NCBI GenBank assembly: GCA_002722255.1
Contig: PBLD01000009.1
Span: forward strand, 167,528 to 231,527
Direction of reading: 5' to 3'
DNA from: Winogradskyella sp.
GTDB lineage: Bacteria > Bacteroidota > Bacteroidia > Flavobacteriales > Flavobacteriaceae
Length of the DNA: 64,000 bases
This document shows positions 32,736-39,585 of the stretch, in pieces. The translations under genes were made by a program, and so were the position numbers. Each line of letters begins with the position of its first letter. The stretch's first letter is position 1. The notes under the pieces were generated by a model that had not been told where the DNA came from, ran no database searches, and was given only the letters and a program-made list of their open reading frames with translations.

Positions 32736-32768
32736 TAAAAAAGGCTACTACCGCAAATAGTAGCCTTT
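32736..32768. terminator. Terminator inside leftward cluster
   Basis: AAAAAGGCTACTA/TAGTAGCCTTTTT, a 13-bp stem with a 7-nt loop. On the minus strand it separates the gene at 33203 from the next gene, so it probably attenuates rather than isolates them. Confidence 0.8.
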
Positions 32769-32780
32769 TTGCTTGTTTAA

Positions 32781-33203
32781 TTAAATTTGAAATTCTAGTA
32801 AATTCTTCTCCGCTTCTTCTAAATGGTTTGAAAATTCATTTTCAATAACTAAAAGCACTTTGTTTATTACTGCCGGATTACTTAAGGTAAAGGAGTAACC
32901 GTTTTCGGTTGCAAATTTCATTTGTCCGTTTTCGTTGTCCTTACCTGCCATGAACTGCGTTAACTCGTCGTATTTATCAGACATTTTTTGAAACTTTGTA
33001 GCAAGAATTTGAGCAGTTTCTAAACGCTTTACAACTGCATTTCCATTAGGTCTTAAAACATCATCAATTTTTTGCATGACGCTTTTTTGAGTTGCTCCGT
33101 TTTGCTTTGGAGTTGCTTCAACTTTTGGAGTCGCCTTTTTCTCGTTAGCCTTTGGAGTTTCACTCTTTTTAACTGTTGGCTTTTTCTTTGTTGTTGTTGA
33201 CAT
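32781..33203 (-). CDS. Accessory protein with basic disordered N-terminus
   Basis: 140 residues. The first ~65 are Lys/Thr/Pro-rich (MSTTTKKKPTVKKSETPK...), typical of a disordered DNA- or RNA-binding tail. The rest is helical (KIDDVLRPNGNAVVKRLETAQILATKFQKMSDKYDELTQF). First gene of the leftward cluster, behind a clear promoter. Function unknown. Confidence 0.5.
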   Translation of the reverse strand: MSTTTKKKPTVKKSETPKANEKKATPKVEATPKQNGATQKSVMQKIDDVLRPNGNAVVKRLETAQILATKFQKMSDKYDELTQFMAGKDNENGQMKFATENGYSFTLSNPAVINKVLLVIENEFSNHLEEAEKNLLEFQI

Positions 33204-33234
33204 AATTTGTTGATTTTTAATTAATTAACTTTAT

Positions 33235-33265
33235 TAAAGATAGCAAAAAGTAGTCATTTTGACAA
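33235..33265 (-). promoter_or_regulatory. Promoter of leftward antirestriction cluster
   Basis: On the minus strand TTG (33265-33263), a 20-bp spacer and TATCTTTA (33242-33235), 31 bp before the ATG. One mismatch to TAnnTTTG. A normal host-type promoter, suggesting expression in the lysogen or early in infection. Confidence 0.65.
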
Positions 33266-33588
33266 CTTTTGAGGCGAAAAATTATCATAAAATCACTCTA
33301 AAAACACTTATTTAAATACATTGTAAATAAATCAACTTTATAAAAATTCACATAAAAAAACTACTCGCTTTAAAATCTCAAAAAACATAAATTACTGATT
33401 ATCAAACATAAAACCCTGTTAAATAAAAAAAGGGTTTTGTTTGTGTGTCACAAGACCCCGACCCGCTGAGAACTGTGTATGCAATTGCACCCCTCAAAAA
33501 ACCATAGATATATGACGTGACATCTAACCACAATAACACGTTCACGCCAACCAGTGTGGGTGGTGTGGGCAACCACTTTAAAAAACAA
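33266..33588. other. Non-coding region before portal block
   Basis: A gene-free stretch. It holds a stem AAAACCC/GGGTTTT (33411-33439), then a locally GC-richer segment (ACAAGACCCCGACCCGCTGA near 33451) and a small dyad GTGGT/ACCAC (33561-33577), and ends at late promoter P4. A packaging site or an insertion scar is possible; I cannot identify either. Confidence 0.4.
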
Positions 33589-33628
33589 ACCATGTCACAG
33601 CACAAGCGTTTGTTGTTATGTATTATTG
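33589..33628 (+). promoter_or_regulatory. Late promoter P4 (portal/neck block)
   Basis: ACCATGTCACAGCA at 33589-33602, 18 bp, then TATTATTG at 33621-33628 (one mismatch to TAnnTTTG). The first ATG of the block, at 33633, is only 5 bp after the -7 box, as at P2. Confidence 0.75.
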
Positions 33629-33632
33629 CTCT

Positions 33633-33899
33633 ATGAAACTATACGATGCAATATCACAAATGAGAAGGTTAAGTGCTAACAACATTCCCTTTTCAATAAG
33701 CTTTGTTAGTTTGAATCAAACCAAGGGCACTAGTAATGGTGAAAAAAATGTATCGAAGTGTTTATTAAGGAAAGGCTTATCCAAGGATGAATCTGATAAA
33801 GCCAACTTGTTGATTGGCTACACTGACTTAAGCGATAATACTAATAAATGGTTTTACCTGCCTTTATTATTAAAGTATAATAACATAGAACTTGAATAA
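33633..33899 (+). CDS. Small protein before portal, unknown function
   Basis: 88 residues from ATG 33633 (MKLYDAISQMRRLSANNIPFSISFVSLNQTKG...). An in-frame ATG at 33618 overlaps the promoter. Its stop overlaps the portal ATG by one base. Possibly a head-associated protein by position. Confidence 0.5.
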   Translation: MKLYDAISQMRRLSANNIPFSISFVSLNQTKGTSNGEKNVSKCLLRKGLSKDESDKANLLIGYTDLSDNTNKWFYLPLLLKYNNIELE

Positions 33900-35254
33900 T
33901 GAATATAGAATTTGAAGGAAGAAATGCCTTAGTAGATACTGGTGATATCGCATTTACGTTTGAATCAGCAGAAAATCCACGAGAGTTTGACAAGTACCGA
34001 ATACCTCAAGATAACTTAGATTGGACAAATCAAGAATATCAAATAGGAAACTACAGAGTATTTCCTTACGGTTCTAACAATGATTTGCCAAAAACTATAA
34101 AGGATGTAGTTCAGAACAATTCAATTGCACCAGGTATTTTAAAAAAGAAAGTGCAATTACTTTGGGGTAAAGGACCACAGTTGTATACAGAAGAAATAGT
34201 TGACAATAAATTACAGCGTACATGGGTACAGGATAACAAAGTACAGAATTGGTTAGATAGTTGGGACTATCAGGAATATCTAATGAAATGTATAGTTGAC
34301 TTCACGGACATAGAAGGTTCGTTCACTAAGTTTCACTCATCAAAAGGAATTAGAGTTAATAAACCATCTATATCCAAACTAGAGCACATATCAATAGAAT
34401 ATGCTCGTTTAGGTAATCTATTGTCAGACTTAAGCTATAAACCTAAAGTATGTATCATTACAGATTGGAACTTCAAAAGAGTAGCTGACGTATCAGATTA
34501 CGATGTGTATGGTTTATTCGATTTTAAAAATCCATTCAAATACAGAACATCAATACTATATAGTAACATGTATAGTTTTTGTTCTGATTATTATACGGTG
34601 CCAGATGTATATGGTAGCTTAGAATGGATTAGAAGATCTTCAGCGATACCATTAATATTAAAAGCGCTATCCAAAAATAGTATCAACCTTAAATATCATG
34701 TTATTTCACCGGCAAAGTTTTGGGAAAAGAAAGCCTCAGAACTAAAAGAACAACACGGTGAAAAATATGAGGAAGCGATGTTAATTGCTTATAAAAAAGA
34801 ATACTTAAGACAAGTTTCAAAAGTACTTTCAGGAGCAGAAAACACAGGTAAGTTTTGGCACTCTATTAAATACCAGACTGTAGAAGGACATAAAATTTTT
34901 GAAGAGGGTTGGGAAATAAAAGAGATTAAACAAAACATCAAAGACTTTGTAGAATCTCAAATTAAAATAAGCGATCAAGCCAACAGAATGGTATCAGCTG
35001 GTGTAGGCATGCATCCAGCTCTAGGTGGTGCAGGCGAATCAGGTCGTTCAGATTCAGGTTCTGAACAACTTTATGCGTTAAAGAATTACTTACTTACAGG
35101 TATAGATATACCTGAGACTATTGTAATGAAGCCAATTAATTATGCTTTAAAAATAAACTTCCCTGATAAAAACTATAGACTAGGCTTTTATCATTTACCA
35201 CCTGAGAGAGAGGAAGACATCACAGCTAGTAAAAGAACTAAAAACCAAGTATAA
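33899..35254 (+). CDS. Portal protein
   Basis: 451 residues, the size of a phage portal. NYRVFPYGSNNDLPKTIKDVVQNNSIAPGILKKKVQLLWGKGPQLY near the start, the helical middle, and SDQANRMVSAGVGMHPALGGAGESGRSDSGSEQLYALKNYLL in the C-terminal third fit portal proteins of Bacteroidota phages. First large gene after P4 and coupled to the next gene by one base. Confidence 0.7.
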   Translation: MNIEFEGRNALVDTGDIAFTFESAENPREFDKYRIPQDNLDWTNQEYQIGNYRVFPYGSNNDLPKTIKDVVQNNSIAPGILKKKVQLLWGKGPQLYTEEIVDNKLQRTWVQDNKVQNWLDSWDYQEYLMKCIVDFTDIEGSFTKFHSSKGIRVNKPSISKLEHISIEYARLGNLLSDLSYKPKVCIITDWNFKRVADVSDYDVYGLFDFKNPFKYRTSILYSNMYSFCSDYYTVPDVYGSLEWIRRSSAIPLILKALSKNSINLKYHVISPAKFWEKKASELKEQHGEKYEEAMLIAYKKEYLRQVSKVLSGAENTGKFWHSIKYQTVEGHKIFEEGWEIKEIKQNIKDFVESQIKISDQANRMVSAGVGMHPALGGAGESGRSDSGSEQLYALKNYLLTGIDIPETIVMKPINYALKINFPDKNYRLGFYHLPPEREEDITASKRTKNQV

Positions 35255-36249
35255 TGGATATACCATTCAGCGCCATAGACGAAACATTCCAGGAAGAATT
35301 CAAAGAAGCTCTAGGTTTTACAGATATAGACATACCACTGGTAAAAATCAAACCAGATTTAATATTAGCTGCTTCAGAGCTAATAGACATTATAGGCGGA
35401 GAAACATACTCAGCGTTGATGGATAGTTATACGCTAGATCAAGATGAAGCTATTGTAGATGCTTTTAAAAGAGCTATTGCAACATATGGCTATATGGAAT
35501 TTGCGCCAGCAAACGACATAGCGCATACCTCAAATGGTCGTAGAATGAGAACTTCAGAGAATGAAAAAACACCATTTGAGTGGATGCTTGTTAAAGATGA
35601 TGATAATCTAAAACGTAGAGCGTATAAAGCTATAGACACATTAATTAAATTAATGGATGCAAGCTATAGTGTTTGGAAATCATCCGCAAAGAACACAGAA
35701 ACTTATAACTTATTCATTAGAACAGTTAAAGATTATTCAGAGCATTACGATATTAAATCACGTCTTCTGCTATTAAAATTACAACCAGGTTTAAAATTAT
35801 CAGAAACGAGAGAAATAGCTCCGCGAATAGGTAGTGAATTAATGACTAGTTTAAAGTCAAAAATCAAAAATCAAGCTATTGAAGATACACCAACATCTGA
35901 GCAAATACCAAGTGAAGACGAAGAGAAATTAATTAGCCATATAAGAGAAGCATGTGCCTATTATGCGTTGTCTTGGGCTTTACCACGTATGCAGGTGCAA
36001 TTATTTCCAGAAGGAATTTTGCAAGCTGTGAGAAGTGATCGAGAGACAATTCGAGGGCGCGTGGTTCCACAAGTACCTGTAATAGATCAGGCGGCTCAAA
36101 AATTTATGGCAGATGCAGAACGTGCATTCATGGCTATAGAACATCAATATAAAAAAATGTTCCCTCCAGAAGTTGTAGAAAAAACAGTTTCAGAAACTGA
36201 AGAGGACATTTATGGATTTAACGAAGACGACAATTTTATAACAACTTAA
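35254..36249 (+). CDS. Head-neck protein (DUF6712-like)
   Basis: 331 residues. AASELIDIIGGETYSALM near 45 and the helical C-terminus (EKLISHIREACAYYALSWALPRMQVQLFPEG) resemble DUF6712 proteins that follow the portal in Bacteroidota phages. Probably an adaptor or head-completion protein. Confidence 0.55.
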   Translation: MDIPFSAIDETFQEEFKEALGFTDIDIPLVKIKPDLILAASELIDIIGGETYSALMDSYTLDQDEAIVDAFKRAIATYGYMEFAPANDIAHTSNGRRMRTSENEKTPFEWMLVKDDDNLKRRAYKAIDTLIKLMDASYSVWKSSAKNTETYNLFIRTVKDYSEHYDIKSRLLLLKLQPGLKLSETREIAPRIGSELMTSLKSKIKNQAIEDTPTSEQIPSEDEEKLISHIREACAYYALSWALPRMQVQLFPEGILQAVRSDRETIRGRVVPQVPVIDQAAQKFMADAERAFMAIEHQYKKMFPPEVVEKTVSETEEDIYGFNEDDNFITT

Positions 36250-36251
36250 AT

Positions 36252-36563
36252 ATGAAACTAATTAACTGGCTGCTCAGTCCATTTAGATGGATAAAAAGCA
36301 TATTTCAAAAACTTAAAAGACGTTGGATATTAGCTAAAGCGTATCCAGCTCTGAAAAAGGCAAATGATGAGCAATTGATAAAACGAAAAAAGCTTAAGAA
36401 AGATATCATGTTGTGGCTAAGAAGTTACTTTGGTATAGACGCAAAATCAAAATACATCCCGAAAGATTTCAAAAATAAAGAAGAAGTTAAAGCGGCTGTA
36501 TTAGAGCGTTTCGGTAATGATTTACAACAACTCAATCTTAACTACTCAGATATTTTTGCTTAA
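36252..36563 (+). CDS. Small basic phage protein, unknown function
   Basis: 103 residues, very basic (FRWIKSIFQKLKRRWILAKAYPALKKANDEQLIKRKKLKKDI). Helical. Ends at the base where the next gene starts. Not recognised. Confidence 0.5.
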   Translation: MKLINWLLSPFRWIKSIFQKLKRRWILAKAYPALKKANDEQLIKRKKLKKDIMLWLRSYFGIDAKSKYIPKDFKNKEEVKAAVLERFGNDLQQLNLNYSDIFA

Positions 36564-37438
36564 TGGATAACCTTACGCATCATATCATTGAAATTCCCGA
36601 AAAAGGCATTCTTAAATACATTCCTAAGGAACTAGCTTTTTGTAATAATGATGAGTTTAGAGATGTTGCCCAACTGCTATTTTCTTGGCAGATGGGCAGT
36701 ATCTCCTACCAAGAGTTTAGGGTGCAGGCAATTTATGCATTGCTGAACCTTAAACCTGGTAAACGCAAAATCAACCAAATAGAGTTAGAGAATGCCTTTA
36801 GCAATATAGAGCGCATTAGTTATCTAATGGATTCTTTCTTTATTGAAACTAAGGATAAGAATAGACAGATAAAACTAAATCTTATAGAAAATCCGGTTCC
36901 AAAAATTAAACCAGCACTTTTAAATATATCTGGTCCTAAAGCCAGATTTACAAATACCACATTTGGGCAGTATGAAGATGCTAGCCACGCGTACCAAATG
37001 TTTTACAGAACTTCAGACGTTAAGTATCTGTGGAACTTAATGGCAATTTACTATCAAGAACCTCAAAGACACCAAACAAAGTTTATTGAAAAGAAAGCTG
37101 CGTACTATAAAAAGTATGTAGATCCTGCATTGGCTTATGCATTCTTCTTGTTTTTTGATGCATTTCAAAACTATGTAACGTCATCAAAGGTTATTTGGGA
37201 GAGTAAACAAATAGATCTTTCAATATTATTTAAATCAGATAGCACAATTAAAAGCGATTTACCAGGATTAGGAACTAAGTCCTTAGCCTTTCATATATCA
37301 AAGTCTGGTATTATGGGTAATCTAGAACATACCAGAAAACAACCACTATGGGAAGTACTGCTCCTACTCTATGATTTAAGAAAAACAGAGTTAGATGAAG
37401 CAAAAGCCATAAAAGCAAATCAAAAAAGTAATCCTTAA
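36563..37438 (+). CDS. Phage head/tail-junction protein, unknown function
   Basis: 291 residues, helical with many aromatic residues (AYQMFYRTSDVKYLWNLMAIYYQEPQRHQTKF, AYAFFLFFDAFQNYV). Lies between neck and tail genes. Could be a tail assembly chaperone; not recognised. Confidence 0.45.
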   Translation: MDNLTHHIIEIPEKGILKYIPKELAFCNNDEFRDVAQLLFSWQMGSISYQEFRVQAIYALLNLKPGKRKINQIELENAFSNIERISYLMDSFFIETKDKNRQIKLNLIENPVPKIKPALLNISGPKARFTNTTFGQYEDASHAYQMFYRTSDVKYLWNLMAIYYQEPQRHQTKFIEKKAAYYKKYVDPALAYAFFLFFDAFQNYVTSSKVIWESKQIDLSILFKSDSTIKSDLPGLGTKSLAFHISKSGIMGNLEHTRKQPLWEVLLLLYDLRKTELDEAKAIKANQKSNP

Positions 37439-37447
37439 TTAAAACCC

Positions 37448-37897
37448 ATGGGAAAAGTAGAATGGTTCAAAAATTACGTACAATCTTTAGATGATACGTT
37501 TGAAGAAATCAACCGAAATAGAATTGTGGTTGTCAAAAGTCAATTAACAAAGTTCCTTAATAGTCATAAGAAAAATCAAAACTTACTGCTGTTAGGTATT
37601 CTTCCAGACTTCTCTGGTAAAGGTAATGATGCAGACAGTTTCAAACTTGTTAATATAACACAGTTTTATATCCTAAAAAAAACCACATATTCAGAAGTGG
37701 ACCATGATGAGCTCATGGAAATCTATGAAGAAACCTACATTGTGATTGAAAAAGTCTTAAAGAAAATTTTGGAAGATAGCTTATCATATTCAGAGCTTCG
37801 TTTCTTAAATACAAATTCCATCAAACTAGAACCAGTATTTGATATGGATGGATGTAACGGATGGAAACTAATGTTAAACTTTGATATGTTTGTGTAA
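37448..37897 (+). CDS. Possible tail-completion protein
   Basis: 149 residues (MGKVEWFKNYVQSLDDTFEEINRNRIVVVKS...; FLNTNSIKLEPVFDMDGCNGWKLMLNFDMFV). Size and position after neck genes and before the tape measure fit a tail-terminator or completion protein. Not recognised by motif. Confidence 0.45.
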   Translation: MGKVEWFKNYVQSLDDTFEEINRNRIVVVKSQLTKFLNSHKKNQNLLLLGILPDFSGKGNDADSFKLVNITQFYILKKTTYSEVDHDELMEIYEETYIVIEKVLKKILEDSLSYSELRFLNTNSIKLEPVFDMDGCNGWKLMLNFDMFV

Positions 37898-37929
37898 AGT
37901 AGTATTTTTGAATACTAAACATAAACGCA

Positions 37930-38112
37930 ATGACAGAAAATGATATTATTACAGCTGTAGATGAAATTCTTGAGGATTTAGAATTGAGAAAGAAAATAGG
38001 TATAACTAAACACGATAGAAGGAATATTATTAACCGTCGTTCTATCCCAAAAATGTTAGAGCTATTATATAAAGCTGGTAGATTAAAGATAAAAGATGGA
38101 CCTTCTAAATAA
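37930..38112 (+). CDS. Small phage protein, unknown function
   Basis: 60 residues, MTENDIITAVDEILEDLELRKKIGITKHDRRNIINRRSIPKM. Possibly an HTH-like helical protein. Overlaps the next gene by 17 bp. Confidence 0.45.
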   Translation: MTENDIITAVDEILEDLELRKKIGITKHDRRNIINRRSIPKMLELLYKAGRLKIKDGPSK

Positions 38113-38491
38113 AAGAGATACTACTCAGGATAATGACGTTTTAGAAAAACGTTTCATTGGCCATATCCTAAAAGAAGAAGCGGAAGAGCTAGACAACTAT
38201 CAGCAGTCTTTAATGAGTTCTAGAGGCTTCACAACGTCATCATTATATAATAATAGAGGCTTTCAAGTTCTAGAAGATCATAAGTTGCAGTACACTCATC
38301 CACAAGTGTTACGTTTTATTGATATGAAAACAAGATCTAGTAAAAGTGGTCAAACTACTAAGAAAATAGCACATCCAGTACATAACAAGCCTATCTATGG
38401 TATGATTAATAATGTACTTAGACGTTTACAGTTTGAATATACTGATAAGATGAAAAAAATGCTGTTAAACGACTACAACTTACATATTTAA
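38096..38491 (+). CDS. Phage virion-associated protein, unknown function
   Basis: 131 residues. SSRGFTTSSLYNNRGFQV and RFIDMKTRSSKSGQTTKKIAHPVHNKPIYGMINNVLRRLQFEYTDKM resemble phage morphogenesis proteins, but I cannot name a family. In the portal-tail block. Confidence 0.45.
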   Translation: MDLLNKRDTTQDNDVLEKRFIGHILKEEAEELDNYQQSLMSSRGFTTSSLYNNRGFQVLEDHKLQYTHPQVLRFIDMKTRSSKSGQTTKKIAHPVHNKPIYGMINNVLRRLQFEYTDKMKKMLLNDYNLHI

Positions 38492-38634
38492 AATATTTTT
38501 CTATATTAGTAATCCCTTAAACGGCTATTAATTTTTGTTGACCCATTAAGTATAGCCAAAAAACATAGCTTTATAGCTGTCCATTGAGCAAACTAAAGGT
38601 TAGTACAAACGTATGTTTAACTAAACCTTTAATT

Positions 38635-38763
38635 ATGAAAAAAGTAATTACAATTTGTTTGCTAATGGTGTTTTGCATTGGCTCTGCTCAAAATTTTGAT
38701 GTAGAATTAAAGCCAAATTATTCAATTGATAAAACAAAAATCAAACGACCAGGAAACCAGTAA
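38635..38763 (+). CDS. Very small secreted peptide
   Basis: 42 residues from ATG 38635. MKKVITICLLMVFCIGSAQ is a signal peptide, followed by only ~23 residues (NFDVELKPNYSIDKTK...). It overlaps the start of the next gene. A lysogenic-conversion or entry-exclusion factor is possible. Confidence 0.45.
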   Translation: MKKVITICLLMVFCIGSAQNFDVELKPNYSIDKTKIKRPGNQ

Positions 38764-39214
38764 GATATACCCTAGTGTTTTCCCAACAGTTTTAATAATC
38801 TTATCCGGATTGATATTATATCTGGATAAGATTTTTGTGTTTTTTGATGTGCAATTAGAAAACAATCATGGATACCAACAGACCGAAGAATTTATATGGT
38901 CACTTTCTCAAACATTATCACCAATTATAATAGTAATAGGACTTTATCTAAAACCTTTTAAAGAAGCTTTAATAGTACCTCTATTTTGTTATGTCATCCA
39001 ATTGTGGTTTGTACTAGATTCAAGTTTAACTGTAGATAGACCACTTACATGGGTGTATGTTTTGGGTACAGTAGTATTTATTGTTATAATCTCAGTTGGA
39101 ATTAAAAGAATTTTAATAAGACGAAGTAAACTATTACAATTAAGAGAAAGTGTAATGGAAAAAATCATATCAAAAGACGATCAATTATTAACAAAAAAAG
39201 AGCATGGGAAATAG
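38726..39214 (+). CDS. Membrane protein with three to four helices, unknown function
   Basis: 162 residues with a TTG start. Hydrophobic segments: VFPTVLIILSGLILYLDKIF, IIIVIGLYL, ALIVPLFCYVIQLWFVL, TWVYVLGTVVFIVIISVGI. A charged C-terminus follows. With the secreted peptide it forms a small envelope pair inside the late block, perhaps for superinfection exclusion. Confidence 0.5.
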   Translation: MIKQKSNDQETSKIYPSVFPTVLIILSGLILYLDKIFVFFDVQLENNHGYQQTEEFIWSLSQTLSPIIIVIGLYLKPFKEALIVPLFCYVIQLWFVLDSSLTVDRPLTWVYVLGTVVFIVIISVGIKRILIRRSKLLQLRESVMEKIISKDDQLLTKKEHGK

Positions 39215-39512
39215 AGGCTTAAAACAAAAGATTTCAAATTTAGAGGGTAAGGTAAAATCTCTAGAGGAAGATTTAAATAACGACAATCTCTCAGATTTAG
39301 ATTATAGAAATTCATTAAGAGAAATATTAAATGACGTTAATACCTTAATTAATGAATCAAATAACTTATTCTCCTTAATGCCTCAAAGAGAAATGAAAAA
39401 AAGTCTAGACCTGGTATTTGAAGCATTTATAACCAGTCAATATGCAGATGAAACTTCAGATAGAACAGATGCAGTTTTGCTTTTTAAAGAATTAAGACTT
39501 CTTCTTAATTAA
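39204..39512 (+). CDS. Coiled-coil protein, unknown function
   Basis: 102 residues. LKQKISNLEGKVKSLEEDLNN is a heptad-patterned coiled coil; the rest is helical. Overlaps the membrane protein by 11 bp. Last gene before P5. Confidence 0.5.
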   Translation: MGNRGLKQKISNLEGKVKSLEEDLNNDNLSDLDYRNSLREILNDVNTLINESNNLFSLMPQREMKKSLDLVFEAFITSQYADETSDRTDAVLLFKELRLLLN

Positions 39513-39531
39513 AACATTAGCACAGAGCTTC

Positions 39532-39571
39532 ACCATGTCACAGCACTAAACAAATACACATTGTATTTTGC
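39532..39571 (+). promoter_or_regulatory. Late promoter P5 (tape measure/tail block)
   Basis: ACCATGTCACAGCA at 39532-39545, 18 bp, then TATTTTGC at 39564-39571 (partial match to TAnnTTTG). The tape measure ATG is at 39586. Confidence 0.75.
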
Positions 39572-39585
39572 CATAAAAATCACTA

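Noticed and set aside
33402-33605. A minus-strand 67-codon frame before the portal block
   Set aside because: It runs over a hairpin and late promoter P4, with an atypical composition and no start signals.
17702-39549. The five ATGTCACAGCA copies as conserved leader-peptide starts (MSQQ.../MSQH...)
   Set aside because: The short frames diverge after three or four codons, vary from 4 to 19 codons, and the motif extends upstream of the ATG. The exact 18-bp spacing to a -7-like box explains it better as a promoter element, although the ATGA overlaps at 19195 and 33633 leave some doubt.
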